Source: Streptomyces pactum
Lineage (GTDB): Bacteria; Actinomycetota; Actinomycetes; Streptomycetales; Streptomycetaceae
Length of the DNA: 64,000 nt
Assembly (NCBI RefSeq): GCF_002005225.1
Contig: NZ_CP019724.1
Coordinates: 620,001 to 684,000, forward strand
Direction: 5' to 3'
In this document: positions 18,897 through 27,086 of the stretch, one piece after another
Layout of the letters: every line of letters begins with the position of its first letter
How positions within the stretch are numbered: position 1 is the stretch's first letter
Notes under the pieces: model-generated
Database searches by the model: none
What the model was told of the DNA's origin: nothing
What the model saw: the letters and a program-made list of their open reading frames with translations, nothing else
Made by a program: the position numbers and the translations under genes

Positions 18897-20261
18897 ATGC
18901 CCCGCCCTCTGCGGGTAGCCATCGTCGGATCCGGCCCGGCCGGGATCTACGCCGCCGACGCCCTGCTCAAGTCCGAGGTGGCCGCCGATCCCGGTGTGTC
19001 CATCGACATCTTCGAGCGCATGCCCGCCCCGTTCGGACTGATCCGTTACGGCGTCGCCCCCGACCACCCGCGGATCAAGGGCATCATCACCGCCCTGCAC
19101 CAGGTGCTCGACAAGCCGCAGATCCGCCTCTTCGGCAACGTCGACTACCCGACCGACGTCAGCCTGGACGATCTGCGCGCCTTCTACGACGGTGTGATCT
19201 TCGCCACGGGCGCCACGGCGGACCGGGCACTCTCCATCCCCGGCATCGAGCTCGACGGCTCGTACGGCGCGGCCGACTTCGTGTCCTGGTACGACGGCCA
19301 CCCGGACGTCCCGCGCACCTGGCCGCTGGAGGCGGAGAAGGTCGCCGTCCTCGGCGTCGGCAACGTCGCCCTCGACGTGGCCCGGATCCTGGCCAAGACG
19401 GCGGACGAACTGCTGCCGACGGAGATACCGCCGAACGTCCACGAGGGCCTCAAGGCCAACAAGGCGCTGGAGATCCACGTCTTCGGACGCCGCGGCCCGG
19501 CGCAGGCGAAGTTCAGCCCCATGGAGCTGCGGGAGCTGGACCACTCCCCCAACATCGAGGTCATCGTCGACCCCGAGGACATCGACTACGACGACGGCTC
19601 GATCACCACCCGGCGCGGTAACAAGCAGGCCGACATGGTCGCCAAGACCCTGGAGAACTGGGCGATCCGCGACGTCGGTGACCGGCCGCACAAGCTGTTC
19701 CTGCACTTCTTCGAGTCGCCCTCCGAGATCCTCGGCGAGGACGGCAAGGTCGTCGGCCTGCGCACCGAGCGCACCGCCCTGGACGGCACCGGCAACGTCA
19801 AGGGCACCGGCGAGTTCAAGGACTGGGACGTCCAGGCGGTCTACCGGGCCGTCGGCTACCTGTCCGACCAGCTCCCCAAGCTGCCCTGGGACATCGACTC
19901 GGGCACGGTCCCGGACGAGGGCGGCCGGGTCGTCCAGGAGTCCGGCGAGCACCTGACGTCCACCTACGTCACCGGCTGGGTCCGGCGCGGCCCGGTCGGC
20001 CTGATCGGCCACACCAAGGGCGACGCCAACGAGACGGTGTCCAACCTGCTGGACGACTTCGCGAACGGCCGGCTGCAGACGCCCGCCTCGCCCGCCCCGG
20101 AGGCCGTGGACGCCTTCCTCGCCGAGCGGAACGTCCGCTTCACCACCTGGGACGGGTGGTACAAGCTCGACGCCGCGGAGAAGGCGCTGGGTGAGCCGCA
20201 GGGGCGCGAGCGCGTGAAGCTGGTCGAGCGCGAGGACATGCTCCGGGAGAGCGGCGCCTGA
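18897..20261 (+). CDS. Ferredoxin-NADP+ reductase, FprA/adrenodoxin-reductase type
   Basis: A 454-residue FAD enzyme moving electrons between NADPH and a ferredoxin in the cytoplasm. The FAD-binding GSGPAG is at 11-16, followed by the family block PAPFGLIRYGVAPDHP. The NADP-binding VLGVGNVALDVAR lies near 150-165 and FGRRGPAQAKF near 200. The C-terminal GWVRRGPVGLIGHTKGDA closes the family signature. It is full length compared with mycobacterial FprA. An iron box in the promoter predicts derepression under iron starvation. No ferredoxin or P450 gene is adjacent, so the partner is encoded elsewhere. It ends in a very strong hairpin facing the roadblock cluster. Confidence 0.93.
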   Translation: MPRPLRVAIVGSGPAGIYAADALLKSEVAADPGVSIDIFERMPAPFGLIRYGVAPDHPRIKGIITALHQVLDKPQIRLFGNVDYPTDVSLDDLRAFYDGVIFATGATADRALSIPGIELDGSYGAADFVSWYDGHPDVPRTWPLEAEKVAVLGVGNVALDVARILAKTADELLPTEIPPNVHEGLKANKALEIHVFGRRGPAQAKFSPMELRELDHSPNIEVIVDPEDIDYDDGSITTRRGNKQADMVAKTLENWAIRDVGDRPHKLFLHFFESPSEILGEDGKVVGLRTERTALDGTGNVKGTGEFKDWDVQAVYRAVGYLSDQLPKLPWDIDSGTVPDEGGRVVQESGEHLTSTYVTGWVRRGPVGLIGHTKGDANETVSNLLDDFANGRLQTPASPAPEAVDAFLAERNVRFTTWDGWYKLDAAEKALGEPQGRERVKLVEREDMLRESGA

Positions 20262-20271
20262 ACCCCGGCAC

Positions 20272-20318
20272 CCGGGCGCGGGCCCGGCGGGATACTTTCC
20301 CGCCGGGCCCGCGCCCGG
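20272..20318. terminator. Bidirectional terminator between the reductase and roadblock genes
   Basis: Arms 20272-20292 and 20298-20318 form a perfect 21-bp GC-rich stem with a TACTT loop between convergent genes. Confidence 0.88.
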
Positions 20319-20336
20319 TTCGGCGGTCCGACGGGG

Positions 20337-20711
20337 TCAGACCTCCAGGTCGTTCTCGATCCGGCGCAGTTGGTGGCGGGCCATCGCCAGGTTGGCTCGG
20401 CTCGCGTCGAGCACCAGGTAGAGGAACAGCCCGTTGCCGCCACGGCCCTTGAGCAGGCGGATCATGTGGTACTGGGTGTTCAGGGTGATCAGGATGTCCT
20501 CGATCTCCTCCTTCAGACCGAGGTGCTCCATCGTGCGCAGCTTGGACCGCACGACGTCGGTGTTGCCGGCCGCGGCGACTTCCAGGTTGAAGTCCTTGCC
20601 GCCGCCCAGCGTGCCGAGGGCCATCCCGCTGGTGTAGTCGACCAGCGCGGCGGCGGTCGCTCCGTCGATGGAGCTGAGGCATTCCTTGAGCGAGGTCTCC
20701 AGGTTGGCCAT
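20337..20711 (-). CDS. Roadblock/LC7 (MglB-like) protein 1
   Basis: A 124-residue single roadblock/LC7 domain. Members of this family serve as dimeric platforms or GTPase-activating partners of small GTPases (MglB, CvnB). It begins MANLETSLKECLSSIDGATA and contains the conserved strand AALVDYTSGMALG and a second half LFLYLVLDASRANLAMARHQ. No GTPase gene is adjacent. It is the last gene of a same-strand cluster of three roadblock proteins and one PATAN-like protein (22541 to 20337), 62 bp after the previous gene. Similarity to roadblock protein 3 in the C-terminal NLALAR-type motif suggests the two arose by duplication. Confidence 0.88.
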   Translation of the reverse strand: MANLETSLKECLSSIDGATAAALVDYTSGMALGTLGGGKDFNLEVAAAGNTDVVRSKLRTMEHLGLKEEIEDILITLNTQYHMIRLLKGRGGNGLFLYLVLDASRANLAMARHQLRRIENDLEV

Positions 20712-20773
20712 GGGTGGCTTCCTTTCCGGACGCGGTCAATACGTGTCGGTAGTGGTCGGTGGCGATCGGTTGA

Positions 20774-21298
20774 TCAGGTCGGCCGGCGGTGGCCGCCGCC
20801 CTGGGGGCTCGGTCGGTAGGCGGGTCGCTGCGGCGTGCGCACCGGCAGGGTGCCGATGGGGCGGGCCGTCTCCCCGGCGGGCGCCGTGACGTGTTCGGCC
20901 GCCGGGGAACGGCCGTGTTCCCGGCCCACGTGGGCGGCGACCAGCTCCCCGATCCGGGCGCCGCCGCGCCGGCCCTCCAGGTGCAGCCGGCCCACGTTGA
21001 CCCGGCCGTCGGCGAGCAGGGTGAGCACGGCCGCCGGACCGGCCGCGTAGGTGGCGACGTAGCCGTCGGTCCCGCGCAGCAGCAGCTCCCGGAACCCGCC
21101 GCGCGCGGTGGCGTCGGCCATGCGGTGCGCGACGCCGAGGGCCGCGGCGGTGAGCGCGGCGAGGCCCTCGGGTTCGGTACCCGGCGCGTCGTGGGCCAGC
21201 ACGAGCCCGTCGACGGTGGCCGCGAGCGATCCGGTCAACTGGGGTACGCGGGTGCGCAGTCGGTGCAGTTCGTCCAGGACGTCGCTCTCGACGGCCAT
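20774..21298 (-). CDS. Roadblock/LC7 protein 2 with C-terminal extension
   Basis: A 174-residue protein. Residues 1 to about 115 form a roadblock domain: VPQLTGSLAATVDGLVLAHD, LTAAALGVAHRMADAT, then a beta-rich stretch ending in AVLTLLADGRVNVGRLHLEG. After that comes a disordered Pro/Gly/Arg/His-rich tail of about 45 residues not present in the other two copies. The ATG at 21298 follows GAAAGGAG. It is the third gene of the four-gene minus-strand cluster. The tail may be a docking segment; that is inference. No membrane helix was seen. Confidence 0.85.
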   Translation of the reverse strand: MAVESDVLDELHRLRTRVPQLTGSLAATVDGLVLAHDAPGTEPEGLAALTAAALGVAHRMADATARGGFRELLLRGTDGYVATYAAGPAAVLTLLADGRVNVGRLHLEGRRGGARIGELVAAHVGREHGRSPAAEHVTAPAGETARPIGTLPVRTPQRPAYRPSPQGGGHRRPT

Positions 21299-21336
21299 GA
21301 GCAGTCTCCTTTCGGCACGCTGTCGGCGCGCGCGGA

Positions 21337-22122
21337 TCACAGGGCCTCCAAGGCGTCTCGAAGCCGTCGCAGCAGGGCCGTGTCCGGGTCGTCCCACACG
21401 CCGCCGCCGAGGTCGGGACCCGGCGCGAGGGGCGTGGGGGCGGGCGGCGCGGCGGCGACGAGGCCGTCGGCGGCCAGGCGGCGCAGTTCGACGAGGGTGT
21501 GGTAAGTGCGGCAGGCGAGCGCCGAGGAGATCTCCGCGGCGGTGCGGACGCCGTCCACCTGTGCGAGGGTCCGGCCGCGCCGCACCGGCAGGGCAGTCGC
21601 CCTCGCGTCGGGCACTCGCGTGAGGGGGACGGTGTCGATGTCGGGGTCCGGCCATATGCGGTCCAGCAGGGCGCGTCGGCGTCCGCACTCGCGGACGACG
21701 GCGTCCACCGGTACGGACCGCACCGCGCCGAGCCAGTGCACCGCGCCGGGCCGGAAGCGGTGCGGGCGGGTGTCCTGGGCCAGGACGAAGTACGCGGCGT
21801 CGAACAGCGCGCCCAGGTGGCAGACCTCCAGCGCACCGGCGGCGAGCCGGCCGCTGTCCACGAGCCGGTGTCCGACCCGGTGCCGTGTACCACCGCTGTC
21901 GACCGCGGCCCACCAGCCGTCCGCCGCGACGGCGCCGCTGCGGGTGAGCAGCGCCCCGAGGTCCGGGGTGAAGGCGGATTCCGCGTGCACCACACGGCCC
22001 GCCGACAGGTAGACGATGCCCCGCTCGCCCGACAGGGCACCGGTCGCCCCCTCGTCCGCGAGCGCGCCGAGGGCGGCCGACGTGGTCTCGTGCGTGGTCC
22101 AGGTGGTCGTCACCCTGGTCAC
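21337..22122 (-). CDS. PATAN (DUF4388)-like protein with winged-helix C-terminus
   Basis: A 261-residue protein. The N-terminal half looks like a DUF4388/PATAN domain: a short helix, then GATGALSGERGIVYLSAGRV and VHAESAF, the pattern 'TG-L ... iyf-G-vv-A'. The C-terminal third (LAQVDGVRTAAEISSALACR, then TYHTLVELRRLAADGLV) has the shape of a winged helix for interaction with DNA or protein. Its GTG overlaps the stop of roadblock protein 3 (GTGA), so the two are translationally coupled. PATAN domains usually accompany GTPase or two-component scaffolds, making this a likely adaptor of the roadblock cluster. Domain assignment is by eye. Confidence 0.75.
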   Translation of the reverse strand: MTRVTTTWTTHETTSAALGALADEGATGALSGERGIVYLSAGRVVHAESAFTPDLGALLTRSGAVAADGWWAAVDSGGTRHRVGHRLVDSGRLAAGALEVCHLGALFDAAYFVLAQDTRPHRFRPGAVHWLGAVRSVPVDAVVRECGRRRALLDRIWPDPDIDTVPLTRVPDARATALPVRRGRTLAQVDGVRTAAEISSALACRTYHTLVELRRLAADGLVAAAPPAPTPLAPGPDLGGGVWDDPDTALLRRLRDALEAL

Positions 22123-22541
22123 CCGAGCACCAGACGATCCGCCAACTCGGCCAGCCGGATGCGGGCCAGGGCGAGGTTTCCGTCGTTGCGGTCCAGCCAC
22201 AGGTGGAGGAAGACGGTGCTGTCGAACGGGGTGCTGACGAACCTGAGCAGGTGGTAGGCGTCGGTGGTGGTGGCGATCATGTCCTCGACCGGCGGTTCCT
22301 TGTCCGGCGCGGCCGTGGGACCGGGGGCGCCGGCGGCGGGCGCGCCGACCGCCGCCAGGGAGCCGCTCTCCGCGACGTGCCGGGCCAGTTCCGCGGTCTC
22401 CGCCGCGGTCGCCTCCCAGTCGCCGCCCGGGGCCATGCCGACGGCGCCCAGGGCGAGCCCGCTGATCCAGTCGACCAGCGACGCGCCCCGTGCGCCGGGC
22501 AGCCGCATGGCTTCCAGCAGACTCTCGTCGATTCCGGGCAC
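22119..22541 (-). CDS. Roadblock/LC7-like protein 3, first gene of the cluster
   Basis: A 140-residue protein starting at a GTG with GAGGGG eight bases upstream. It shares the architecture of roadblock protein 1. The segment ARGASLVDWISGLALGAVGM matches AAALVDYTSGMALGTLGG, and TDAYHLLRFVSTPFDSTVFL with LDRNDGNLALARIRL matches the C-terminal half. An Ala/Pro-rich insert lies in the middle (about 60-85). Upstream longer frames are not supported by codon use. It heads the operon roadblock 3 - PATAN - roadblock 2 - roadblock 1. Its function is probably protein-protein signalling at the inner face of the membrane, but no partner GTPase or kinase is encoded here. Confidence 0.8.
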   Translation of the reverse strand: MPGIDESLLEAMRLPGARGASLVDWISGLALGAVGMAPGGDWEATAAETAELARHVAESGSLAAVGAPAAGAPGPTAAPDKEPPVEDMIATTTDAYHLLRFVSTPFDSTVFLHLWLDRNDGNLALARIRLAELADRLVLG

Positions 22542-22908
22542 GCCGGATCCCCTCTCCCCGCACGGCTGTACCGCGAACGTGACGCCGAGACTACGGAAAG
22601 TGCACGCATCCGGTGAGCGCTTTGGCATTTTCCAGAGGAACGTGCCCGCGCTCCGGCATACTGCGTTATTTCGACCGTGCGAGGGGCCGCGGGCGAGGGG
22701 CCGCGGGCGAGGGACTGCGGGCGAGGGGGCGCGGACAGGCCCGCCCCTGAGCGGATGGCGGGCGGCGCCTGTCCGCGCGCACCATTGTGGGGACGGCGCG
22801 CCGCCCGGGACCACGGGTGAAGGGCGCGGTCGCGGGTGGCGGCCGCACACCCGGCGCGCTTCCCGCGCACGGGGGCGTGGGTACGCCGGGACGGGCAACC
22901 CGGGGTCC
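22542..22908. other. Intergenic region between the roadblock cluster and the YihY/BrkB gene
   Basis: A divergent promoter region of about 370 bp. It holds a four-unit 14-bp tandem repeat, described separately, and an AT-richer patch around 22620-22670 that probably carries the promoter of the roadblock operon. No credible coding region was seen. Confidence 0.6.
22679..22734. repeat. Four tandem 14-bp repeats
   Basis: Units at 22679, 22693, 22707 and 22721 follow GCGAGGGGCCGCGG. Copies 1 and 2 are identical; copies 3 and 4 differ at one or two positions. The array lies between two divergent genes. Confidence 0.9.
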
Positions 22909-24015
22909 ATGGCCCGACTGCATCTCCCCCATCGCGGGAAGCACACGAAGAACGACACGAAGAACGACACGACCGACGACACGAAGAACGACGCGTCGGA
23001 CGGCACCGCGGACGAGACATCGCCCGGGGACTACGGTCCGGACGCCTCCACCGAACGCGCCGCCCCCGGCTCCCCCACCGACTTGCCCAAGCGCTCGTGG
23101 TTCGCGCTGCTGCGGCGCGTGGTCTCCGAGTTCAAGGACGACGAGCTGACCGACCGGGCCGCCGCCCTCACCTACTACGGGATCCTGTCGCTGTTCCCGG
23201 CCTTGCTGGTGCTGGTCTCCCTGCTCGGGATCGCCGGGCAGTCGGCCACCCAGGAGGTGCTCGACAACATCCAGAAGCTGGCGCCGGGCGCCGCGCGGGA
23301 CGTCATCACCAACGCGGTGGAACAGTTGCAGGCCAAGGCCGGTCTGGGTTCCGTGCTGGCGGTGGTCGGCGTGGTCGGTGCGGTCTGGTCGGCGTCCGGC
23401 TACGTCGCCGCGTTCATCCGCGCGGCGAACGCGGTGTACGACGTGCCCGAGGGACGTCCGGTGTGGAAGGTGCTGCCGCTGCGGGTGGCCCTGACCGTGG
23501 TGCTGCTGGTGCTCGCCGTGGTCAGCGCGCTGATCGTCGTGTTCACCGGCAGCCTGGCCCAGCAGGTGGGCACCGCGCTCGGCGTCGGCGACACCGCCAT
23601 GACGGTATGGTCGATCGCCAAGTGGCCGGTGCTGGTCGTGCTCGTCACGTTCATGATCGCGATCCTGTACTGGTCCACCCCGAACGCCCGGCTCAAGGGC
23701 TTCAAGTGGATCACGCCGGGCAGCGTCGTCGCCCTGCTGATCTGGCTGCTCGCCTCCGCCGGCTTCGCGTTCTACGTGGCCAACTTCGGTTCGTACAACA
23801 AGACGTACGGCACCCTGGCCGGCGTCATCATCTTCCTGGTGTGGCTGTGGGTGACGAACCTGGCCATTCTGCTCGGCCTCGAGTTCGACGCCGAACTGGC
23901 CCGGCAGCGTGTGATCGACGGCGGCTACCCGCCCGACGACGAACCGTACGTCGAGCCGCGCGACACCCGGGCCTGGGACGACGCGGACCGGCGGCGCGCG
24001 GCACCGGGAGAGTGA
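22909..24015 (+). CDS. YihY/virulence factor BrkB family membrane protein
   Basis: A 368-residue integral membrane protein with six predicted helices and the family signature DRAAALTYYGILSLFPALLV near residue 85. It also has the conserved block FVANFG-like SAGFAFYVANFGSYNKTYGT and a C-terminal LVWLWVTNLAILLGLEFDAE. The cytoplasmic N-terminus (1-60) is acidic and low-complexity, with a repeated T-K-N-D unit. The family is often annotated as transporter-like, but no substrate is established. The ATG at 22909 is chosen because upstream sequence in this frame overlaps the roadblock gene antisense. Its stop abuts the SDR stop with no gap. Confidence 0.88.
   Translation: MARLHLPHRGKHTKNDTKNDTTDDTKNDASDGTADETSPGDYGPDASTERAAPGSPTDLPKRSWFALLRRVVSEFKDDELTDRAAALTYYGILSLFPALLVLVSLLGIAGQSATQEVLDNIQKLAPGAARDVITNAVEQLQAKAGLGSVLAVVGVVGAVWSASGYVAAFIRAANAVYDVPEGRPVWKVLPLRVALTVVLLVLAVVSALIVVFTGSLAQQVGTALGVGDTAMTVWSIAKWPVLVVLVTFMIAILYWSTPNARLKGFKWITPGSVVALLIWLLASAGFAFYVANFGSYNKTYGTLAGVIIFLVWLWVTNLAILLGLEFDAELARQRVIDGGYPPDDEPYVEPRDTRAWDDADRRRAAPGE
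22941..22994 (+). repeat. In-frame repeat coding T-K-N-D units in the BrkB-type protein
   Basis: The sequence GACACGAAGAAC is repeated with variation, encoding a run of Lys-Asn-Asp-Thr units in the N-terminal cytoplasmic tail. The 12-bp period keeps the frame when copy number changes. Confidence 0.6.
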
Positions 24016-24810
24016 CTACGGGAGGATCGAGTCGACGTATCCCCCGTCGACACGGACGGCCGCGCCGGTCGTGGCGGACGCCTGGGGCGAGCTCAGGTAC
24101 ACCACGAGGTGGGCGATCTCCTCGGGCTCGATCAGCCGCTGGAGCAGCGACTGCGGGCGGTGCTCGCGCATGAAGGCGCGCTGTGCCTCGTCCCACGGCA
24201 GGTCGCGGTCGACCAACTGGTACACGAAGTCCTCGACCCCCTCGGTGTGCGTGGGCCCCGCGATGACGGAGTTCACCGTGACACCGCTGCCCGCCGCCTC
24301 CTTGGCGAAGCCACGGCTCACGGCGAGCAGCGCGGTCTTGGACACCCCGTAGTGGATCATCTCGGCCGGGATCACGACGGCGGAGTCACTCGCGACGTAG
24401 AGCACCCGGCCCCAGCCCCGTTCCCTCATCCGGGGGAGATGTGCGCGCGTCAGCCTGACGCCCGCGAGGACGTTGATCTCGAAGTAGCGGCGCCACTCGT
24501 CGTCGCTGATCTCCAGCGCGGGCACCGCGCCGAAGACGCCGAGGTTGTTCACGAGGATGTCCACGTCGGGCAGCGTCGCAAGGGCCCGCTCGGCCCCCTC
24601 GGCGGTGCCGAGATCCGACGCGACCGGCACGAACACGCCGTCCGGCACCTCGGCTTGCAGTCTCCCGACGCTCTCCTCCAGTCGGCCGGCGTCACGTCCG
24701 TTGACGCCCACCGTGGCGCCGGCCCGGGCCAGCCCGGCGGCGATCGCCGCTCCGATGCCCTGCGAGGAGCCCGTCACCAGCGCGGTCCGTCCGCCGAGGT
24801 CGAGGTTCAT
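24016..24810 (-). CDS. Short-chain dehydrogenase/reductase
   Basis: A 264-residue classical SDR with an NAD(P)-dependent Rossmann fold. The cofactor glycine motif TGSSQGIG is at 13-20 and the NNAG-equivalent reads NNLG at about 88-91. A catalytic Ser lies near 141-143 (VASDSAV), and Tyr154 and Lys158 are in YGVSK. The C-terminal GGYVDSILP resembles the usual G-G-x-x family ending. Substrate is unknown; neighbours give no pathway. The stop codon is contiguous with that of the convergent BrkB gene, so transcripts must overlap. The upstream 200-bp divergent region serves both this gene and the coiled-coil unknown. Confidence 0.9.
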   Translation of the reverse strand: MNLDLGGRTALVTGSSQGIGAAIAAGLARAGATVGVNGRDAGRLEESVGRLQAEVPDGVFVPVASDLGTAEGAERALATLPDVDILVNNLGVFGAVPALEISDDEWRRYFEINVLAGVRLTRAHLPRMRERGWGRVLYVASDSAVVIPAEMIHYGVSKTALLAVSRGFAKEAAGSGVTVNSVIAGPTHTEGVEDFVYQLVDRDLPWDEAQRAFMREHRPQSLLQRLIEPEEIAHLVVYLSSPQASATTGAAVRVDGGYVDSILP

Positions 24811-25012
24811 CGGGTCGCTCCCTTGTCGTGCCGTACGGTCGGTCGTCGTGTTCCTGTCCACCCTCGCCCATGGCGCTCCGCGGACCCCGCCGACCGCACC
24901 GCGGGCCGTGCCGCGACCCGCCCGGTCGGCGGACCCCCGGGTGCGCTCCGCTGACCTGCGGCGACGATACTTGCGTGTGTCCGTACCCCTGCTCCCGCCT
25001 CCCGATGGACTC

Positions 25013-26167
25013 ATGCCGACCTCATCCACCGCCCGCCCCACGACTCCGCCCACGGTGTGGCCCGCTCGCGGGCGCCACGTCGGTTCCACGGCGGAGGACA
25101 CCGTCCGTCACACCCTGCGGCGGCTCAAGGACAGCCGCCGCATCGACGACTTCCTGGAACTGCCCGAGAAGCGGCCGGACGACGAGACCCCCGGCGTCCG
25201 GATCTTCGAGGCGCGCTGGAAGGCCCCGGGGGAGGTCACCGTGCGGGCCAGGCTGATCCTGGAGCCCGGCTCGGCCGGCGGGCAGGAGTGGACCCTCCTC
25301 GCGGAGGCCGAGCAGGCCTGGGAGCCCGACTGGCCCTCCCCCGCCACGATGTTCTGGCCCGACGACCCGGACGTCACCTGGGACCGCGACGCCGCCACGG
25401 GGCTGCGGCTGCGGGGCATCAACACCCTGCCCGACGACGACAAGGCGCTGCGTCGGCTGCTCAAGGAGGCCGGGCGCAGCTCGTGGAACATCCACGTCGT
25501 CGTGCACGAGGCGATGACGCCCGACCACCGCGGCCGAATTCCGCTCGCCGACCGGCTGCCGTCCGGCCTGCGCCACCGCGTGGTCGAGCACCGTGCCGCC
25601 CCGCAGCAGCTACGGGTGGTGAACTGGGCCCTGGAGGACTTCGGCGTCCAGGTGCCGCGCGGCGGCGCCGTGGTGCTGCCCGGCACCCCCGCCCCGTCCG
25701 GCTACGAGGCCCGCGACTTCTCGGTCCGCACCGTCTTCCTGGACGGCTCCGAGCCCGCCGCCCTGATCGCGGCGGTGACCTCCTTCGCCGCGCTGGCAAG
25801 ACCGTTGCCACAGGGCGCGGAGGAGGCCCTCACCGCACTGCGGGAGGACTGGCGGCTGCTGACCATGGCGGAGGAACTGGAGCGCGAGCGCAGGCTGGTG
25901 GCCATGTACGCCGAGGCGCTGGAGGCCATGACGCAGTCCCGGGACCTGTACCGGGAGGCGGCCGAGCGCGCGGCCGAGGCCCTGGCCGCCTACCGGGAGT
26001 CCGCCGCGGCCGCCCCCGCCGGCCCCCCGCCCACCCAGGCGTCCCAGGCGTCGCCGCTGCGGAGTCTGACCCGCACGCTGGAACGGTTCAGGGTCCCGGG
26101 CCGGGCGCCCCGTCCCGAGGCCGACGCCCCGGGCACCGCCCGGCCGCCCGCCGCACGCGACGACTGA
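25013..26167 (+). CDS. Conserved hypothetical protein with C-terminal coiled coil
   Basis: A 384-residue soluble protein I cannot assign to a function. The first 280 residues form a mixed alpha/beta region with many Trp and Asp residues (WEPDWPSPATMFWPDDPDVTW) and no catalytic motif I recognise. Residues about 285-335 are a likely coiled coil (MAEELERERRLVAMYAEALE, then REAAERAAEALAAYRE). The tail is Pro/Ala/Arg-rich and probably disordered. No signal peptide was seen. The ATG at 25013 is chosen; an in-frame GTG at 24977 would add 12 residues. It is monocistronic, divergent from the SDR gene and ends in a short GC hairpin. Confidence 0.75.
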   Translation: MPTSSTARPTTPPTVWPARGRHVGSTAEDTVRHTLRRLKDSRRIDDFLELPEKRPDDETPGVRIFEARWKAPGEVTVRARLILEPGSAGGQEWTLLAEAEQAWEPDWPSPATMFWPDDPDVTWDRDAATGLRLRGINTLPDDDKALRRLLKEAGRSSWNIHVVVHEAMTPDHRGRIPLADRLPSGLRHRVVEHRAAPQQLRVVNWALEDFGVQVPRGGAVVLPGTPAPSGYEARDFSVRTVFLDGSEPAALIAAVTSFAALARPLPQGAEEALTALREDWRLLTMAEELERERRLVAMYAEALEAMTQSRDLYREAAERAAEALAAYRESAAAAPAGPPPTQASQASPLRSLTRTLERFRVPGRAPRPEADAPGTARPPAARDD

Positions 26168-26522
26168 CTTCCGCCGGGCCCGGTGACCGGCGCCGGCCGG
26201 GACGCCGGCCGGCCGAGGCGGCGCCTGCGGCCGAAGAACGGACCCGGTCCGTGCCGGGGCCCAGGGTGTGCCGTTCGTCCTCGGTGAGCGGTGTGCGTCC
26301 GGTGGCGGCGCGGGCGCGGGGACGACCGCCGCCAGGGCTTCGCGGGCCTCGCGCACGACGTGAGCCGGAGGTGCGCGCGCCTCGGGTCCCGTGGTCCTGG
26401 CGCCGCCTGGGGCCGGTCCGGCGGTGGCCCGCCGACTGAGGGCACCCTCACGTGTCAGCCGGCTCGAGGTGGATACGCGGACGGCACGGCAGCACGGCCC
26501 GTCCCGGAAGGTCACCGACGCC
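26168..26522. other. Intergenic region before the aldehyde oxidase operon
   Basis: About 355 bp of very GC-rich DNA with no convincing gene on either strand. It holds the hairpin at 26192-26213 and presumably the promoter for the paoABC-type operon. No regulator-binding motif was recognised. Confidence 0.6.
26192..26213 (+). terminator. Short GC hairpin after the coiled-coil protein gene
   Basis: GCCGGCCGG-GACG-CCGGCCGGC gives a perfect 9-bp stem 24 bases after the stop codon. Confidence 0.5.
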
Positions 26523-27086
26523 ATGGACAGCCAGCACGAGGGCACCGCCCCCGCTTCCCCACCTCAAACGTCCCGGTCCGAGACCACGCTCCGCGTCAAC
26601 GGCAAACCGCACACCCTCAGCGTCGACCACCGCCGGGTCCTGCTGGACCTGCTGAGGGAGGACCTCGGGCTGGGGGGCGCCAAGAAGGGCTGCGACCACG
26701 GACAGTGCGGCGCCTGTACGGTCCTGGTGGACGGGCGCCGCGTCAACAGTTGCCTGCTGTTCGCCGTCGCCCTGGACGGCTGCGAGATCACCACCGTCGA
26801 GGGCCTCGCCGGGGACGGCGAGGAACTGCATCCGCTGCAGCGGGCGTTCCTGGAGCGCGACGCCTTCCAGTGCGGGTACTGCACGCCGGGCCAGATCTGC
26901 TCGGCGCTCGGCGCGCTCGCCGAGGCCGCGGCCGGGCACCCGTCGCACGTCACCGATCCGCGGACGCCCTCCGGCGAGCCCGTGCCGCTGGGCCGGGAGG
27001 AGATCCGGGAGCGGCTGAGCGGCAACATCTGCCGGTGCGGTGCGTATCCGCGTATCGCCGACGCGGTCGAGGACGTGATCCCGTGA
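26523..27086 (+). CDS. paoA: Aldehyde oxidoreductase [2Fe-2S] subunit, PaoA/YagT type
   Basis: A 187-residue iron-sulfur subunit of a periplasmic-type xanthine oxidase-family aldehyde oxidoreductase. The plant-type [2Fe-2S] cluster is bound by Cys57, Cys62, Cys65 and Cys77 (KKGCDHGQCGACTVLVDG). The second cluster uses Cys117, Cys120, Cys170 and Cys172 (CGYCTPGQI and ICRCGAYPRI). E. coli PaoA has a Tat signal, but none is visible here, so this enzyme may stay in the cytoplasm. It is translationally coupled to the next subunit (GTGA). It should carry electrons from the molybdenum site towards FAD in PaoB. Confidence 0.93.
   Translation: MDSQHEGTAPASPPQTSRSETTLRVNGKPHTLSVDHRRVLLDLLREDLGLGGAKKGCDHGQCGACTVLVDGRRVNSCLLFAVALDGCEITTVEGLAGDGEELHPLQRAFLERDAFQCGYCTPGQICSALGALAEAAAGHPSHVTDPRTPSGEPVPLGREEIRERLSGNICRCGAYPRIADAVEDVIP

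Noticed and set aside
22679..22734. The four 14-bp units considered as a CRISPR array.
   Set aside because: Units are contiguous with no spacers and there are no cas genes.
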